A stretch of 11,853 nt of DNA. Source: Deltaproteobacteria bacterium (GTDB lineage: Bacteria; Desulfobacterota; Desulfobacteria; Desulfobacterales; JAFDCJ01). The notes under the pieces are model-generated. The model saw only the letters and a list, made by a program, of their open reading frames with translations. It was not told the DNA's origin and did no database searches. The DNA lies in contig JAJRVC010000628.1 in the NCBI GenBank assembly GCA_024277475.1, forward strand, positions 1 through 11,853. The letters run 5' to 3'. Made by a program: the position numbers and the translations under genes. Positions 1-6,606 of the stretch are shown here, piece by piece (the first letter of the stretch is position 1; the number at the start of each line of letters is the position of its first letter).

Positions 1-51
1 ATACTCCTTTCGCTTTAGTTGATTAGTTAACTTGTTGACTGGTTTACCAAA

Positions 52-627
52 TTACCAGTTTTCGCCCAGCAGTTCAAAATGGGCCTGGGGATGGTCACAT
101 GCCGGGCAAACCGCGGGCGCTTCGCTGCCCTCATGAAGGTATCCGCAATTGCGGCATCGCCAAACCACCGGCGCTTCTTTTTTGAACACCCGGCCGGCAT
201 CAATATTGGCTGCCAGGTCCAGATACCGTTTTTCATGCTGCTTTTCTGCAACGGCAATGGATCTAAAGACCGCGGCGATAGCGCTAAACCCCTCTTCTTC
301 AGCTGTTTTTGCAAAACCGGGATACATTTCCGTGTGCTCGAAATTTTCTCCGGCTGCGGATGCTTTTAAGTTTTCCACTGTCGTACCGATTGAACCGGCC
401 GGAAAAGCACCGGATATCGTGACTTCCCCTCCTTTCAAAAGTTTAAACAACCGTTTGGCATGTTCTTTTTCCTGATTTGCCGTTTCGGCAAATATGTCTG
501 AAATCTGAACATAGCCTTCTTTTTTTGCCTGACTGGTAAAATAGGTGTAACGGTTGCGCGCCTGAGATTCACCGGCGAAGGCGGTCAAAAGATTCTTTTC
601 GGTTTGGGTTCCCTTCAAATCTGCCAT
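52..627 (-). CDS. rbr: Rubrerythrin (diiron peroxidase)
   Basis: Cytoplasmic non-haem iron peroxidase that reduces hydrogen peroxide in anaerobes, taking electrons through its own rubredoxin domain. The 191 residues have a ferritin-like four-helix domain (about 1-150) with diiron ligands E20, E53, H56, E94, E97, E128 and H131 (motifs EKEH and EKQH). A C-terminal rubredoxin domain has C158-x2-C161 and C174-x2-C177. Length and cysteine spacing match the classic Desulfovibrio rubrerythrin. The frame stays open upstream to 714, but the start at 627 was chosen because GGAGGG lies 8 bases before it and the family begins with this MADLKGT-type N-terminus. It lies 91 bases downstream of a small conserved gene on the same strand and may be co-transcribed with it. 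Identification is close to certain. Confidence 0.97.
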   Translation of the reverse strand: MADLKGTQTEKNLLTAFAGESQARNRYTYFTSQAKKEGYVQISDIFAETANQEKEHAKRLFKLLKGGEVTISGAFPAGSIGTTVENLKASAAGENFEHTEMYPGFAKTAEEEGFSAIAAVFRSIAVAEKQHEKRYLDLAANIDAGRVFKKEAPVVWRCRNCGYLHEGSEAPAVCPACDHPQAHFELLGENW

Positions 628-718
628 CTGTTTTCCCTCCATCTTTGTTTGGTTTGGTAAGAAGCTGTTTCGATTATTGTCTACTAATAAGGAAAGAGCG
701 TAGCAATTCCTCAATTTG

Positions 719-949
719 TCATTCGTTATTCGTCATTTCTGCGTCAGGCCACCAACCCTTTTTGATGTGATTTAGCCTTTCTTCTTCAGCCAGTTTTTTA
801 AGCTTGTAAGCAGAATCACGTAAAATGCCGTAAAGAATACCGCATCCGTTGTCTTCCCGATCGGTGTCCCCCTGATTCGCCAGACAGATCATGTCTTCAA
901 CGAGTTCTAACGTTTTCGAAATGTGCAGGTTGCAGGGTCTCACGCTCAT
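719..949 (-). CDS. Conserved small protein, 76 residues, unknown function
   Basis: I cannot name a function. The protein is acidic and helical-looking, without signal peptide or membrane segment. It has Cys at 6, 22 and 36, a central stretch [20 protein letters not shown] (residues 30-49) and a charged tail with KKLAEEE and KKGWW. The central motif seems familiar from small hypothetical proteins of sulfate-reducing deltaproteobacteria, but that is memory, not a search. The ATG at 949 has only a weak Shine-Dalgarno-like CAGAG. It sits just upstream of rubrerythrin on the same strand, so a role linked to redox stress is possible but unproven. The well-formed, non-repetitive amino-acid composition argues for a real gene. 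Confidence 0.7.
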   Translation of the reverse strand: MSVRPCNLHISKTLELVEDMICLANQGDTDREDNGCGILYGILRDSAYKLKKLAEEERLNHIKKGWWPDAEMTNNE

Positions 950-1293
950 TCACTCTGGGGTTGATTTTGAGGTTCGAAGCTTGAGGGCAGGGCCATGCCT
1001 GCCGTTTTAAAATCTGATTATGCCAGCGTTACTTCAAGATCTGTGCCAGACGTGTCTGCGTGAATGCCGTATACTGGTAGTTAGCTTATTTCAGAATGTT
1101 ACAGGCTGGTCCACGCTGTTTAGAAAACAGCAAAAAAATATCATCCCTTAAATATGCGATACATAAACACCTAACGATTTAAAAGAAAATTTAACACTCT
1201 GCGAGGTAATTTCTGAATATCATAATAAAAAAGTCATTGCAATACAGTCTCAGGATAATTTTTGGTACAAATGTGTCTCGTAGGACAGGCGGG
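950..1293. other. Intergenic stretch without a recognisable gene
   Basis: About 340 bases that hold the 5' region of the 76-residue gene and then AT-rich sequence leading into the heptamer array. A six-base-pair hairpin (GGCAGG at 986-991, CCTGCC at 998-1003) followed by GTTTT is present, but no plus-strand gene ends there. No ORF, RNA gene or clear promoter was found. Confidence 0.5.
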
Positions 1294-1678
1294 GGCAGGG
1301 GACGGATGACAGAGGACAGATGACAGAGGACGGATGAGAGAGGACAGAGGACGGATGACGGATGAGAGAGGACGGATGACAGGGGACGGATGACAGGGGA
1401 CGGATGACGGATGAGAGAGGACAGATGACGGAGGACGGATGACGGATGAGAGAGGACGGATGACAGGGGACGGATGACGGATGACGGATGAGAGAGGACG
1501 GATGACGGATGACGGATGACGGATGACGGATGAGAGAGGACGGATGACGGATGACGGATGACGGATGACGGATGAGAGAGGACGGATGACAGGGGACGGA
1601 TGACGGATGACGGATGACGGATGACGGATGACAGGGGACGGATGACAGAGGACAGAAGATAGAAGACAGATGTCAGAG
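1294..1678. repeat. Heptanucleotide tandem array, 55 units, no register break
   Basis: From 1301 to 1678 the plus strand divides exactly into 54 seven-base units, with one imperfect unit (GGCAGGG) before them. I count 31 GACGGAT, 7 GAGAGAG, 5 GACAGGG, 4 GACAGAG, 3 GACAGAT and 4 single variants. The last units (1651-1678) are degenerate. There is a higher-order pattern: GAGAGAG falls at 1448, 1490, 1532 and 1574, exactly 42 bases apart, and the 42 bases at 1448-1489 are identical to 1574-1615. Seven is coprime with three, so the minus-strand frames read as long HPSSVIR-like heptapeptide repeats, which are not genes. Such arrays resemble the short tandem heptamers known from cyanobacterial genomes. 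Function is unknown; replication slippage is the likely origin. Confidence 0.97.
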
Positions 1679-2033
1679 ATTTGAATGCGGAATGGGGAAG
1701 GTGGCAGCAAAGAAGCTGGGATGCTGAGAAGCTAAAAAGTTCAAGGTTCAATGTAAATGTGGTTGAGGCGAATTTAAATTGAGAAAAGGGATAAGGCCGG
1801 GAGCAGAGGCTATTGAATGGATAATTTGAAATGTGGAAAGAAAGGGCAGGGGCATGGCGCATTGAGCAAAAAGAACGGGATTAATTGATTTCGCAAAGCG
1901 GCAGGCGGAAAGAGTCATACGGCGTCGAGTACAAGGTCCAGGACGTAAGATTTGATAATGATGCCATCTTAATTTCAACCCTGAATCCTGAACCTTTAAC
2001 CCTGAACCCGGTTTTCATTTATGCAGCCTGAAT
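1679..2033. repeat. Gene-less region with further short tandem repeats
   Basis: No credible gene. Several small arrays differ from the main one. At 1715-1738 there are three eight-base units (GCTGGGAT, GCTGAGAA, GCTAAAAA). At 1740-1753 there are two seven-base units (TTCAAGG, TTCAATG). At 1978-2012 there are five seven-base units (ACCCTGA, ATCCTGA, ACCTTTA, ACCCTGA, ACCCGGT), which on the other strand read TTCAGGG-like and so resemble the 1740 unit. The open frames here are low-complexity and have no family features. Confidence 0.6.
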
Positions 2034-2795
2034 CTACCGGCGCTCCAGAACTTTGCCCCGGGTGCTGATGATGACCTCTTCCATTGGAATCGTGGCACCG
2101 GACAGTGCCATACCCTTTTTGACAATCATGGGAAGTGCCGAGCAACAGGGAACTTCCATGACCACATTGGTGATGCTTTTAATGCCGGAATCTTTGCAAA
2201 TCTGTGAAAATTTTTCAATATAATGCTCGGCATCATCAAATTTCGGGCAACCCATCATGACAACCTTTCCTTTCAGGAAATCACGGTGAAAGTCAGGGTA
2301 GGTTACCGGGACACAGTCCGCTACGACCAGCAAATCCGCATTTTTAAGAAAGGGTGCCGTGGGCGGTACCAGCATGATCTGAACCGGCCAGTGGGAGAGG
2401 GCTGATTCGGATTGTTCGAACGCGGCCGGCTGGTTGGCAGCCTGGCAAGGATCGGATGCCGGTGCCGCCGATTGCGGTGTAAATGTCTGGAGCCTCGCAG
2501 AAGGGCATCCACCGGAAGCCATGGGCATTACCCTGGGTTGCTCTTTTTTCTTTTTTGATAGATGTTCTTCCACGGCTTCTTCGTCAAATTCATCCGCTTC
2601 GCGCTCAACAACACTGAGAGCGCCGGTAGGGCAGTCACCGAGGCAGGCTCCTAAACCATCGCAATAAAAATCAGCTATCATCCGGGCTTTGCCATCTACA
2701 ATTTCCAATGCCCCTTCAGCGCAGGACGGAATGCAATTGCCGCAGCCATCGCACAGTTCGTCATCAATTTTTATGATTTTTCGTAAAACTTTCAT
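2034..2795 (-). CDS. FrdX-like iron-sulfur (ferredoxin-domain) protein
   Basis: A 253-residue cytoplasmic protein of the ferredoxin-domain family often encoded beside hybrid cluster protein (hcp) in clostridia and sulfate reducers, thought to transfer electrons. The first cluster motif is complete: C15-x2-C18-x2-C21-x3-C25. The second is C45-D-G-L48-G-A-C51-x3-C55-P, with Leu where the second Cys would be, so it may hold a [3Fe-4S] or altered cluster. A variable linker (about 80-130, with C98 and C117) joins a C-terminal domain containing the stretches LVPPTAPF, ADCVPV, MMGCPKFDD and EVPCCSALP, rich in conserved Cys. Start at 2795 has AAGGAG five bases upstream. It lies 42 bases after the HD-domain gene and is probably its operon partner. 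The symbol frdX has been used for relatives; I leave it blank because hcp is absent. Confidence 0.88.
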   Translation of the reverse strand: MKVLRKIIKIDDELCDGCGNCIPSCAEGALEIVDGKARMIADFYCDGLGACLGDCPTGALSVVEREADEFDEEAVEEHLSKKKKEQPRVMPMASGGCPSARLQTFTPQSAAPASDPCQAANQPAAFEQSESALSHWPVQIMLVPPTAPFLKNADLLVVADCVPVTYPDFHRDFLKGKVVMMGCPKFDDAEHYIEKFSQICKDSGIKSITNVVMEVPCCSALPMIVKKGMALSGATIPMEEVIISTRGKVLERR

Positions 2796-2837
2796 GATTT
2801 CTCCTTTTTTTTCGTGAACCCTTAGCCATCCGGACGG

Positions 2838-3566
2838 CTAGGATAGAAGCACTTCTTTCGCGATTTCGCAGCCGCCGGGTGTCAGAAATAATTTCTCGAT
2901 TTTCTTTGCCAGCTTTGCGGGATCCGCTGGAATTTCTTTCTGTTTTTCGTCCATGTTTTCAATAAGGTCGGCATCGTATACCGCTTTAAAATTTGTAGTA
3001 TCGTCGGATCTCGGGTGATGGTGATGCCCGACGATATCACAGACTTCCCGGATGAGCGCTTCTTTCGCCCCTAACTTGATTAAGATCGACTCGGCAATGG
3101 GGGGACCCTCTATTTCCTGGTATTTTGCTGCCGTGCTCTGGTATTTTTTTTCGGCTTCCACAATTCCAATATCGTGCAGGTAGGCCGCAGACAGAATCAC
3201 AGCCAGGTTGCCGCCCTCACTTTTTCCGATCCGCTCCGCATACCGAGCCACCCGGGTGGCATGACCGATTCTTTTGAAATCGCTTTTAAAATAGCGTTTC
3301 ATTTCGATGGCCACGCGGTCTTTCAGCAAATCTTCTTTCTGTGCCAGGAGTTCGGGTGGTAAATCCCCAATGCACTGTTCCGCGTACTGGCAATAAGATG
3401 CACATCCAAAATCCATATTCGGATTGATAAACCGGTGGCCGCAATTACCGCATTTGCGGGATGTATCATCCTTGAAGAATTCCACTGTGTGATCACATTT
3501 CGGGCATTTTACATCAAAGATTGCTCCGGCTTGCCAGTATTGAGTGTCTTGACCAGGACATTTCAT
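2838..3566 (-). CDS. HD-domain phosphohydrolase with N-terminal zinc ribbon
   Basis: Predicted metal-dependent phosphohydrolase of the HD superfamily, 242 residues, cytoplasmic; the substrate is unknown (nucleotides or signalling nucleotides are typical). The N-terminus has a zinc-ribbon-like C21-x2-C24 and C39-x2-C42. A second cysteine motif, C55-x3-C59-x5-C65 within GCASYCQYAEQC, could bind metal or an Fe-S cluster. The HD domain (about 80-225) has H102, H131-D132 (YLHDIG), a run of four His at 181-184 and D198/D200. Start at 3566 is supported by AAAGGA eight bases upstream. It is first in a two-gene unit with the FrdX-like gene and diverges from the CRP/FNR regulator, which suggests shared control. 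The family is clear; the role is inference. Confidence 0.88.
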   Translation of the reverse strand: MKCPGQDTQYWQAGAIFDVKCPKCDHTVEFFKDDTSRKCGNCGHRFINPNMDFGCASYCQYAEQCIGDLPPELLAQKEDLLKDRVAIEMKRYFKSDFKRIGHATRVARYAERIGKSEGGNLAVILSAAYLHDIGIVEAEKKYQSTAAKYQEIEGPPIAESILIKLGAKEALIREVCDIVGHHHHPRSDDTTNFKAVYDADLIENMDEKQKEIPADPAKLAKKIEKLFLTPGGCEIAKEVLLS

Positions 3567-3687
3567 GGGTAGTATCCTTTCGCTGTCAACCGCAATGTTG
3601 CATCCAAGGGTCAGTTCAAAAGCCGATGGTATCGCAGCTTAATTCCTTGATTTCCCCCGACTCTATCTGATTTATTTATTTATTGCC

Positions 3688-3701
3688 TTGACTTAAATCA
3701 A
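3688..3701. promoter_or_regulatory. FNR/CRP-type operator palindrome
   Basis: TTGACTTAAATCAA is an interrupted palindrome with the TTGA-N6-TCAA form bound by FNR-type regulators. It lies 24 bases before the regulator's ATG and about 120 bases upstream of the divergent HD-domain gene. For the regulator this is too close for class II activation and fits autorepression. A possible promoter, TTGCCT (3683-3688), 17 bases, TAAATA (3706-3711), would have the box between its hexamers. For the HD-domain gene the distance would allow activation. Confidence 0.65.
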
Positions 3702-3724
3702 AAATTAAATAAAAAGAGAGCATT

Positions 3725-4414
3725 ATGGATAAAATTCTCGATATTATTGCTACCATTCCGCTCTTCAACGGCCTTCCCGCAGATCAGATTGTCGCCATCA
3801 AAAAAATTGCTGTTGAGAAACAGATCAACAAGGGTGAAATTATTGTTTCGGAGGGAGATGAGGGCGAAGGCTTTTTTGTCATTGTTGAAGGCCGCGTAAA
3901 GGTCTTTAAAGTTTCCACAGAAGGCAAAGAACAGATTTTGCATATTTTTGGTCCCGGCCAACCGTTCGGTGAAGTGCCGGTTTTTACCGGTCAGAGATTT
4001 CCGGCAAATGCTCAGGCGATTGACAAATCACGGGTGTTGTTTTTCCCCAGAGCTTCAATAGTGAATCTGATCTCGGCAAACCCGTCGCTGGCCTTGAACA
4101 TGCTGGCAATCATGTCTAAAAAACTTCGCCAGTTTGCCGTTCAAATTGAAAATCTCTCTCTGAAAGAGATGCCGGCGCGGCTGGCATCCTATCTCCTTTT
4201 TCTTGCAGGCGAACAGAACAGAGACGACCTTGTCACTTTAAAAATTTCGAAGGGTCAGCTTGCCAGCATTCTGGGCACGATCCCGGAAACCTTGTCCCGT
4301 GTGTTTGCCAAGCTTTCCGGCCAAAATTTAATCAATGTCGACGGGAAAAAAATCATCTTTCTCAATCGCCGCGGCCTGGAAGATCTGGCTGAATACGACG
4401 GGAACAAGGAGTAA
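3725..4414 (+). CDS. CRP/FNR-family transcriptional regulator (HcpR-like)
   Basis: A 229-residue regulator with an N-terminal cyclic-nucleotide-binding-type sensor domain (about 10-125; GDEGEGFFVIVEGRVKV near 44-60), a dimerisation helix (about 118-145) and a C-terminal winged helix-turn-helix (about 165-220). The recognition helix IPETLSR has E188, S191 and R192 in the spacing used by FNR to read TTGA, and a matching palindrome lies just upstream. The protein contains no cysteine, so it cannot carry an FNR-type Fe-S cluster. HcpR regulators of sulfate reducers, which control hcp and frdX in response to nitrosative stress, are likewise not Fe-S FNR proteins. The divergent FrdX-like gene makes HcpR the best guess, though another CRP-family subgroup is possible. 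GAGAG lies 4 bases before the start. Confidence 0.88.
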   Translation: MDKILDIIATIPLFNGLPADQIVAIKKIAVEKQINKGEIIVSEGDEGEGFFVIVEGRVKVFKVSTEGKEQILHIFGPGQPFGEVPVFTGQRFPANAQAIDKSRVLFFPRASIVNLISANPSLALNMLAIMSKKLRQFAVQIENLSLKEMPARLASYLLFLAGEQNRDDLVTLKISKGQLASILGTIPETLSRVFAKLSGQNLINVDGKKIIFLNRRGLEDLAEYDGNKE

Positions 4415-4569
4415 TTTATTGCATTATACCACTAAATTTAACGGCTTTTACCCATGAGGCTTTGAGGTTCAGCTTTTTGATTTCCCGTCTCAGAAAAGAT
4501 ACTAACCACAACACATTAAAATGATATTCAATATCGCCAACCCAATATGCAAAACTTCTAAGACGGGGC

Positions 4570-5046
4570 CTACTCTCTGTATGCCGCCAGTTTCCCGCCG
4601 AGCAGCTTGATGTGGCCCATTTCCTCTTTTATAATGTGATCTATGCGACCCTTTCCGAGGCTTTCTGCGACCGCTTCTTTCATACCCAGATAAAAGATGA
4701 TAGAGTCTTTTTCAGCCGTGATGGCGGATTTGAGAATGGCTTTCATGGATGAGACGTCAATCTTTTTTTCAAAGAAGACACGGGTGTCTGCAAGCGCGCG
4801 TAAATACAACCCGGCTTCACCCTCGGGATCAAAAACGGTGGATTCTTTTTCCTTTTCGGATAATTCCGCCCGCATGGCTTTGAAAGTTTTTTCATGTTGA
4901 TCTTCCATAACCGCCAGCTCCAGCAAGAATTCTTTGTTGGCGGGATCGCTTGTATTTTCTGCGGCTGTTCGGTAAAATTTGCCCCCGTTTATTTCCAGCT
5001 GTTCGGCCATTGCCAGTACATCATCCCCATTGAAATCGTAACTCAT
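4570..5046 (-). CDS. Ferritin-like diiron protein (rubrerythrin family, no rubredoxin domain)
   Basis: A 158-residue four-helix-bundle protein with two ExxH-type metal motifs: E18, then E48-x2-H51 (MEDQH), E112 (AEKDS) and E142-x2-H145 (EEMGH). This is the erythrin/COG1633-like arrangement, and the rubredoxin tail of true rubrerythrins is missing. It probably binds a diiron centre and acts in peroxide or iron handling; the electron donor is not evident. The frame is open to 5079, but the start at 5046 has AAAGGA six to seven bases upstream and begins at the conserved helix, so it is preferred. It is transcribed towards the CRP/FNR gene and probably forms its own unit from the promoter at 5118-5146. 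Confidence 0.88.
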   Translation of the reverse strand: MSYDFNGDDVLAMAEQLEINGGKFYRTAAENTSDPANKEFLLELAVMEDQHEKTFKAMRAELSEKEKESTVFDPEGEAGLYLRALADTRVFFEKKIDVSSMKAILKSAITAEKDSIIFYLGMKEAVAESLGKGRIDHIIKEEMGHIKLLGGKLAAYRE

Positions 5047-5117
5047 TTTTGATCCTTTCTTTTCAAAATTTACAACCACTTAACCAATCAACGATATCTG
5101 CAGTTTGGGTAAGTGAT

Positions 5118-5146
5118 AATATATATACGATCATCGGCCTTGTAAA
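5118..5146 (-). promoter_or_regulatory. Sigma70-type promoter of the ferritin-like gene
   Basis: On the minus strand, TTTACA (5146-5141), a 17-base spacer and TATATT (5123-5118) form a good sigma70-type promoter. The predicted transcript start near 5111 gives a leader of about 65 bases before the ATG at 5046. No operator-like palindrome overlaps it. Confidence 0.55.
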
Positions 5147-5305
5147 GAGGTTGGGGAACGGTCTGCCGGTTGGTTTTGGTGTGATTTCACTAAAACTTAA
5201 ACCTGTATTTCCTCTGCAAGAAACTGAAAAAGAAAGATTTGCCGATTCCAAAGCACGGGGAAACCGGTAAATTTGGTCGAAATTTGGAACAGCTAATGAT
5301 TTCTA

Positions 5306-5335
5306 TTGACATTGTGTATCGGCACTATGTATACT
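5306..5335 (+). promoter_or_regulatory. Strong sigma70-type promoter of the secreted-protein/thioredoxin unit
   Basis: TTGACA (5306-5311), 18-base spacer, TATACT (5330-5335). The predicted start near 5342 leaves a leader of about 38 bases to the TTG start at 5380. An ATG at 5344 would be nearly leaderless. The hexamers are the same as those of the inositol phosphate synthase promoter at 7816-7844. Confidence 0.65.
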
Positions 5336-5379
5336 AAATCACTATGAATAAGGGTGCCATCGGAATTGGAGAGTTCATC

Positions 5380-5778
5380 TTGAAAGCAATTTGCCTGACT
5401 TTGCCCCTGGTTTTTGGGGTGATTTTTTTTGCCCCGGGCGCATACGCGGAGTCGGGTTGTGGTGAAAAATGCAGGTGTCACAGCCACCCGACAGACGTAC
5501 ATCCTTCCAAAGGAGACCTGATGCCCTTATCAAAAGGCTTCTGTGCCGGGAATCCGATGATTTCCTGTGATTTGGAATCCAGCCATGCTTCTGATGTGCC
5601 GGAGTTTCTTCTGGGCTCAGCCGGCGGTAACCGGTCAACTGTTGTCGGGCCGGCAGATCTGGCAGCCGGTTCCCCTGCCGACAGGCATAATATTGGAGAG
5701 CATCACTTTTATCAATTTTTGTGGGAACAACCCAGGTCCGCATCCATATACCTTCAAAACTTATCCTTTCTTATTTGA
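5380..5778 (+). CDS. Small secreted Cys/His-rich protein, unknown function
   Basis: A 132-residue predicted exported protein. The N-terminus is a signal peptide (about 1-23, hydrophobic core LPLVFGVIFFAPG, cleavage likely after AYA). The mature part opens with C27-x3-C31-x-C33-H34-x-H36, a pattern suited to metal binding, and two more Cys and several His follow. The C-terminus ends in YLQNLSFLI, an unusually hydrophobic tail. I recognise no named family. The start is chosen at TTG 5380 because GGAGAG (5368-5373) lies six bases upstream and the signal peptide starts there; the in-frame ATG at 5344 has no ribosome site. It is followed after 102 bases by a thioredoxin-like gene, so a periplasmic metal or thiol role is plausible inference only. 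Confidence 0.65.
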   Translation: MKAICLTLPLVFGVIFFAPGAYAESGCGEKCRCHSHPTDVHPSKGDLMPLSKGFCAGNPMISCDLESSHASDVPEFLLGSAGGNRSTVVGPADLAAGSPADRHNIGEHHFYQFLWEQPRSASIYLQNLSFLI

Positions 5779-5789
5779 TACTTACCAAA

Positions 5790-5809
5790 CTGCCGGTTTT
5801 GGTCGGCAG
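5790..5809 (+). other. Short hairpin between the secreted protein and thioredoxin genes
   Basis: CTGCCG (5790-5795) and CGGCAG (5804-5809) form a perfect six-base-pair stem around an eight-base loop. No T-run follows, so it is not a standard terminator. It could protect or process the transcript, or be chance. Confidence 0.3.
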
Positions 5810-5880
5810 CATTCCAATGACTTGAAATCCCCCCATGTTGCAACAAGGGTCCATGTTTACCGCATTTGCAGAAAGAGCCT

Positions 5881-6471
5881 ATGAAAAAGCACCTGATAGT
5901 CAGAATATTGCTAATTTTTACTACCCATATTTTTTTTATATTAATCGCAATGCATGTGTTTGATGCGGATTCTCCGGCAGAGGCAAAATCCGAGAGTAGC
6001 GAAATAGAGCGGTTATATGAAGATATGGGAGTTCTCAAGCTTCCTCGGAGTTCGGATCCCATTGAGGTCCGTCTGGAGGATATAAATGGCAACTACGTCA
6101 GTCTTTCTGATTTCAGAGGCAAGATTGTGTTTCTCAATTTCTGGGCCACCTGGTGTCCGACCTGCCGCATTGAGATGCCGTCAATGGAAAAATTACATCA
6201 AAAGTTTAAAGACAAAGATTTTGCAATGGTGACCATCAACATCCAGGAGTCCGCTTCCCAGGTAAAGAAGTTTTTTGAAAATTTTAAGCTGACGTATACG
6301 GCCCTGTTGGATACCACCGGAGAGGTAGCCGCCGGGTTCAGTATTCGCTCAATTCCCACCACATTTATTTTGGACAAAAGTGGAAGGGCAGTCGGCGCTA
6401 TTATGGGGCCACGGGAATGGGACACTAAAAAAGCCTTCGCTCTTTTTGAGTACTTGATCAATAAGTATTAG
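5881..6471 (+). CDS. TlpA/ResA-like thioredoxin-fold protein
   Basis: A 196-residue membrane-anchored or secreted thiol-disulfide oxidoreductase. Residues 1-35 are a hydrophobic signal or anchor segment after MKKH. The AhpC/TSA-TlpA-like domain follows, with active site C92-P-T-C95 in FWATWCPTC and the cis-proline at P159 (SIPTTF), after which comes ILDKSGRAVG. Such proteins reduce disulfides in periplasmic proteins, for example during cytochrome c maturation or in stress defence; the partner is unknown, though the Cys-rich secreted protein just upstream is a candidate. The start at 5881 is the first ATG and begins a normal signal sequence; the ribosome site (AAAGAG, three bases away) is weak, and an in-frame TTG lies at 5866. 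It is probably in one operon with the upstream gene. Confidence 0.9.
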   Translation: MKKHLIVRILLIFTTHIFFILIAMHVFDADSPAEAKSESSEIERLYEDMGVLKLPRSSDPIEVRLEDINGNYVSLSDFRGKIVFLNFWATWCPTCRIEMPSMEKLHQKFKDKDFAMVTINIQESASQVKKFFENFKLTYTALLDTTGEVAAGFSIRSIPTTFILDKSGRAVGAIMGPREWDTKKAFALFEYLINKY

Positions 6472-6509
6472 TATGAAGAAGCTTCAACACAGATAAATCC
6501 GTTTGTGTA

Positions 6510-6523
6510 TTGACCTAAGTCAA
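6510..6523. promoter_or_regulatory. Second FNR/CRP-type palindrome, overlapping a promoter
   Basis: TTGACCTAAGTCAA has perfect five-base arms, TTGAC and GTCAA, and matches the box at 3688 at 12 of 14 bases. Its left part serves as a -35 (TTGACC, 6510-6515), with TATTAT at 6532-6537 after 16 bases. Binding would therefore occlude the -35 or act on this promoter directly. What lies downstream is a damaged gene (6607 onwards). Confidence 0.65.
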
Positions 6524-6591
6524 TCAAGTATTATTATTTATATGTCAGTATCAGATAAAGCAGGGTTGATAAATTTTTTTTGGAGTATCGA

Positions 6592-6601
6592 AAGGAGGTG
6601 A
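6592..6601 (+). promoter_or_regulatory. Perfect Shine-Dalgarno sequence
   Basis: AAGGAGGTGA is fully complementary to the 16S rRNA tail and ends five bases before the ATG at 6607. This is the strongest ribosome site in the window, yet the frame it serves stops after 24 codons. It indicates that a well-expressed gene once started here. Confidence 0.7.
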
Positions 6602-6606
6602 AGGCT

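Noticed and set aside
986..1009. Terminator-like hairpin with GTTTT
   Set aside because: It is oriented for plus-strand transcription, but no plus-strand gene lies upstream. The six-pair stem could be chance.
1294..1678. CRISPR array
   Set aside because: The units are contiguous seven-base repeats without unique spacers, and no cas gene is in the window.
1191..1862. Long minus-strand open frames of HPSSVIR-type repeats through the heptamer array
   Set aside because: All three frames of a seven-base repeat without stop codons stay open, giving the same heptapeptide. No ribosome site or family feature is present, so they are artefacts of the repeat.
1748..1978. 76-residue minus-strand frame in the repeat-flanking region
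   Set aside because: Composition is irregular, it overlaps the small tandem repeats and has no ribosome site or motif.
2823..2840. Hairpin at the end of the HD-domain gene
   Set aside because: The arms have a mismatch and almost no loop, and on the transcribed strand an A-run rather than a T-run follows. It does not separate the two genes.
5754..6092. Minus-strand frame opposite the thioredoxin gene
   Set aside because: It is a shadow of the TlpA-like gene, whose family motifs are unambiguous.
6542..6601. Nineteen-residue ORF ending in the Shine-Dalgarno of the next frame
   Set aside because: It has no ribosome site of its own, starts at or near the predicted transcript start and shows no recognisable feature.
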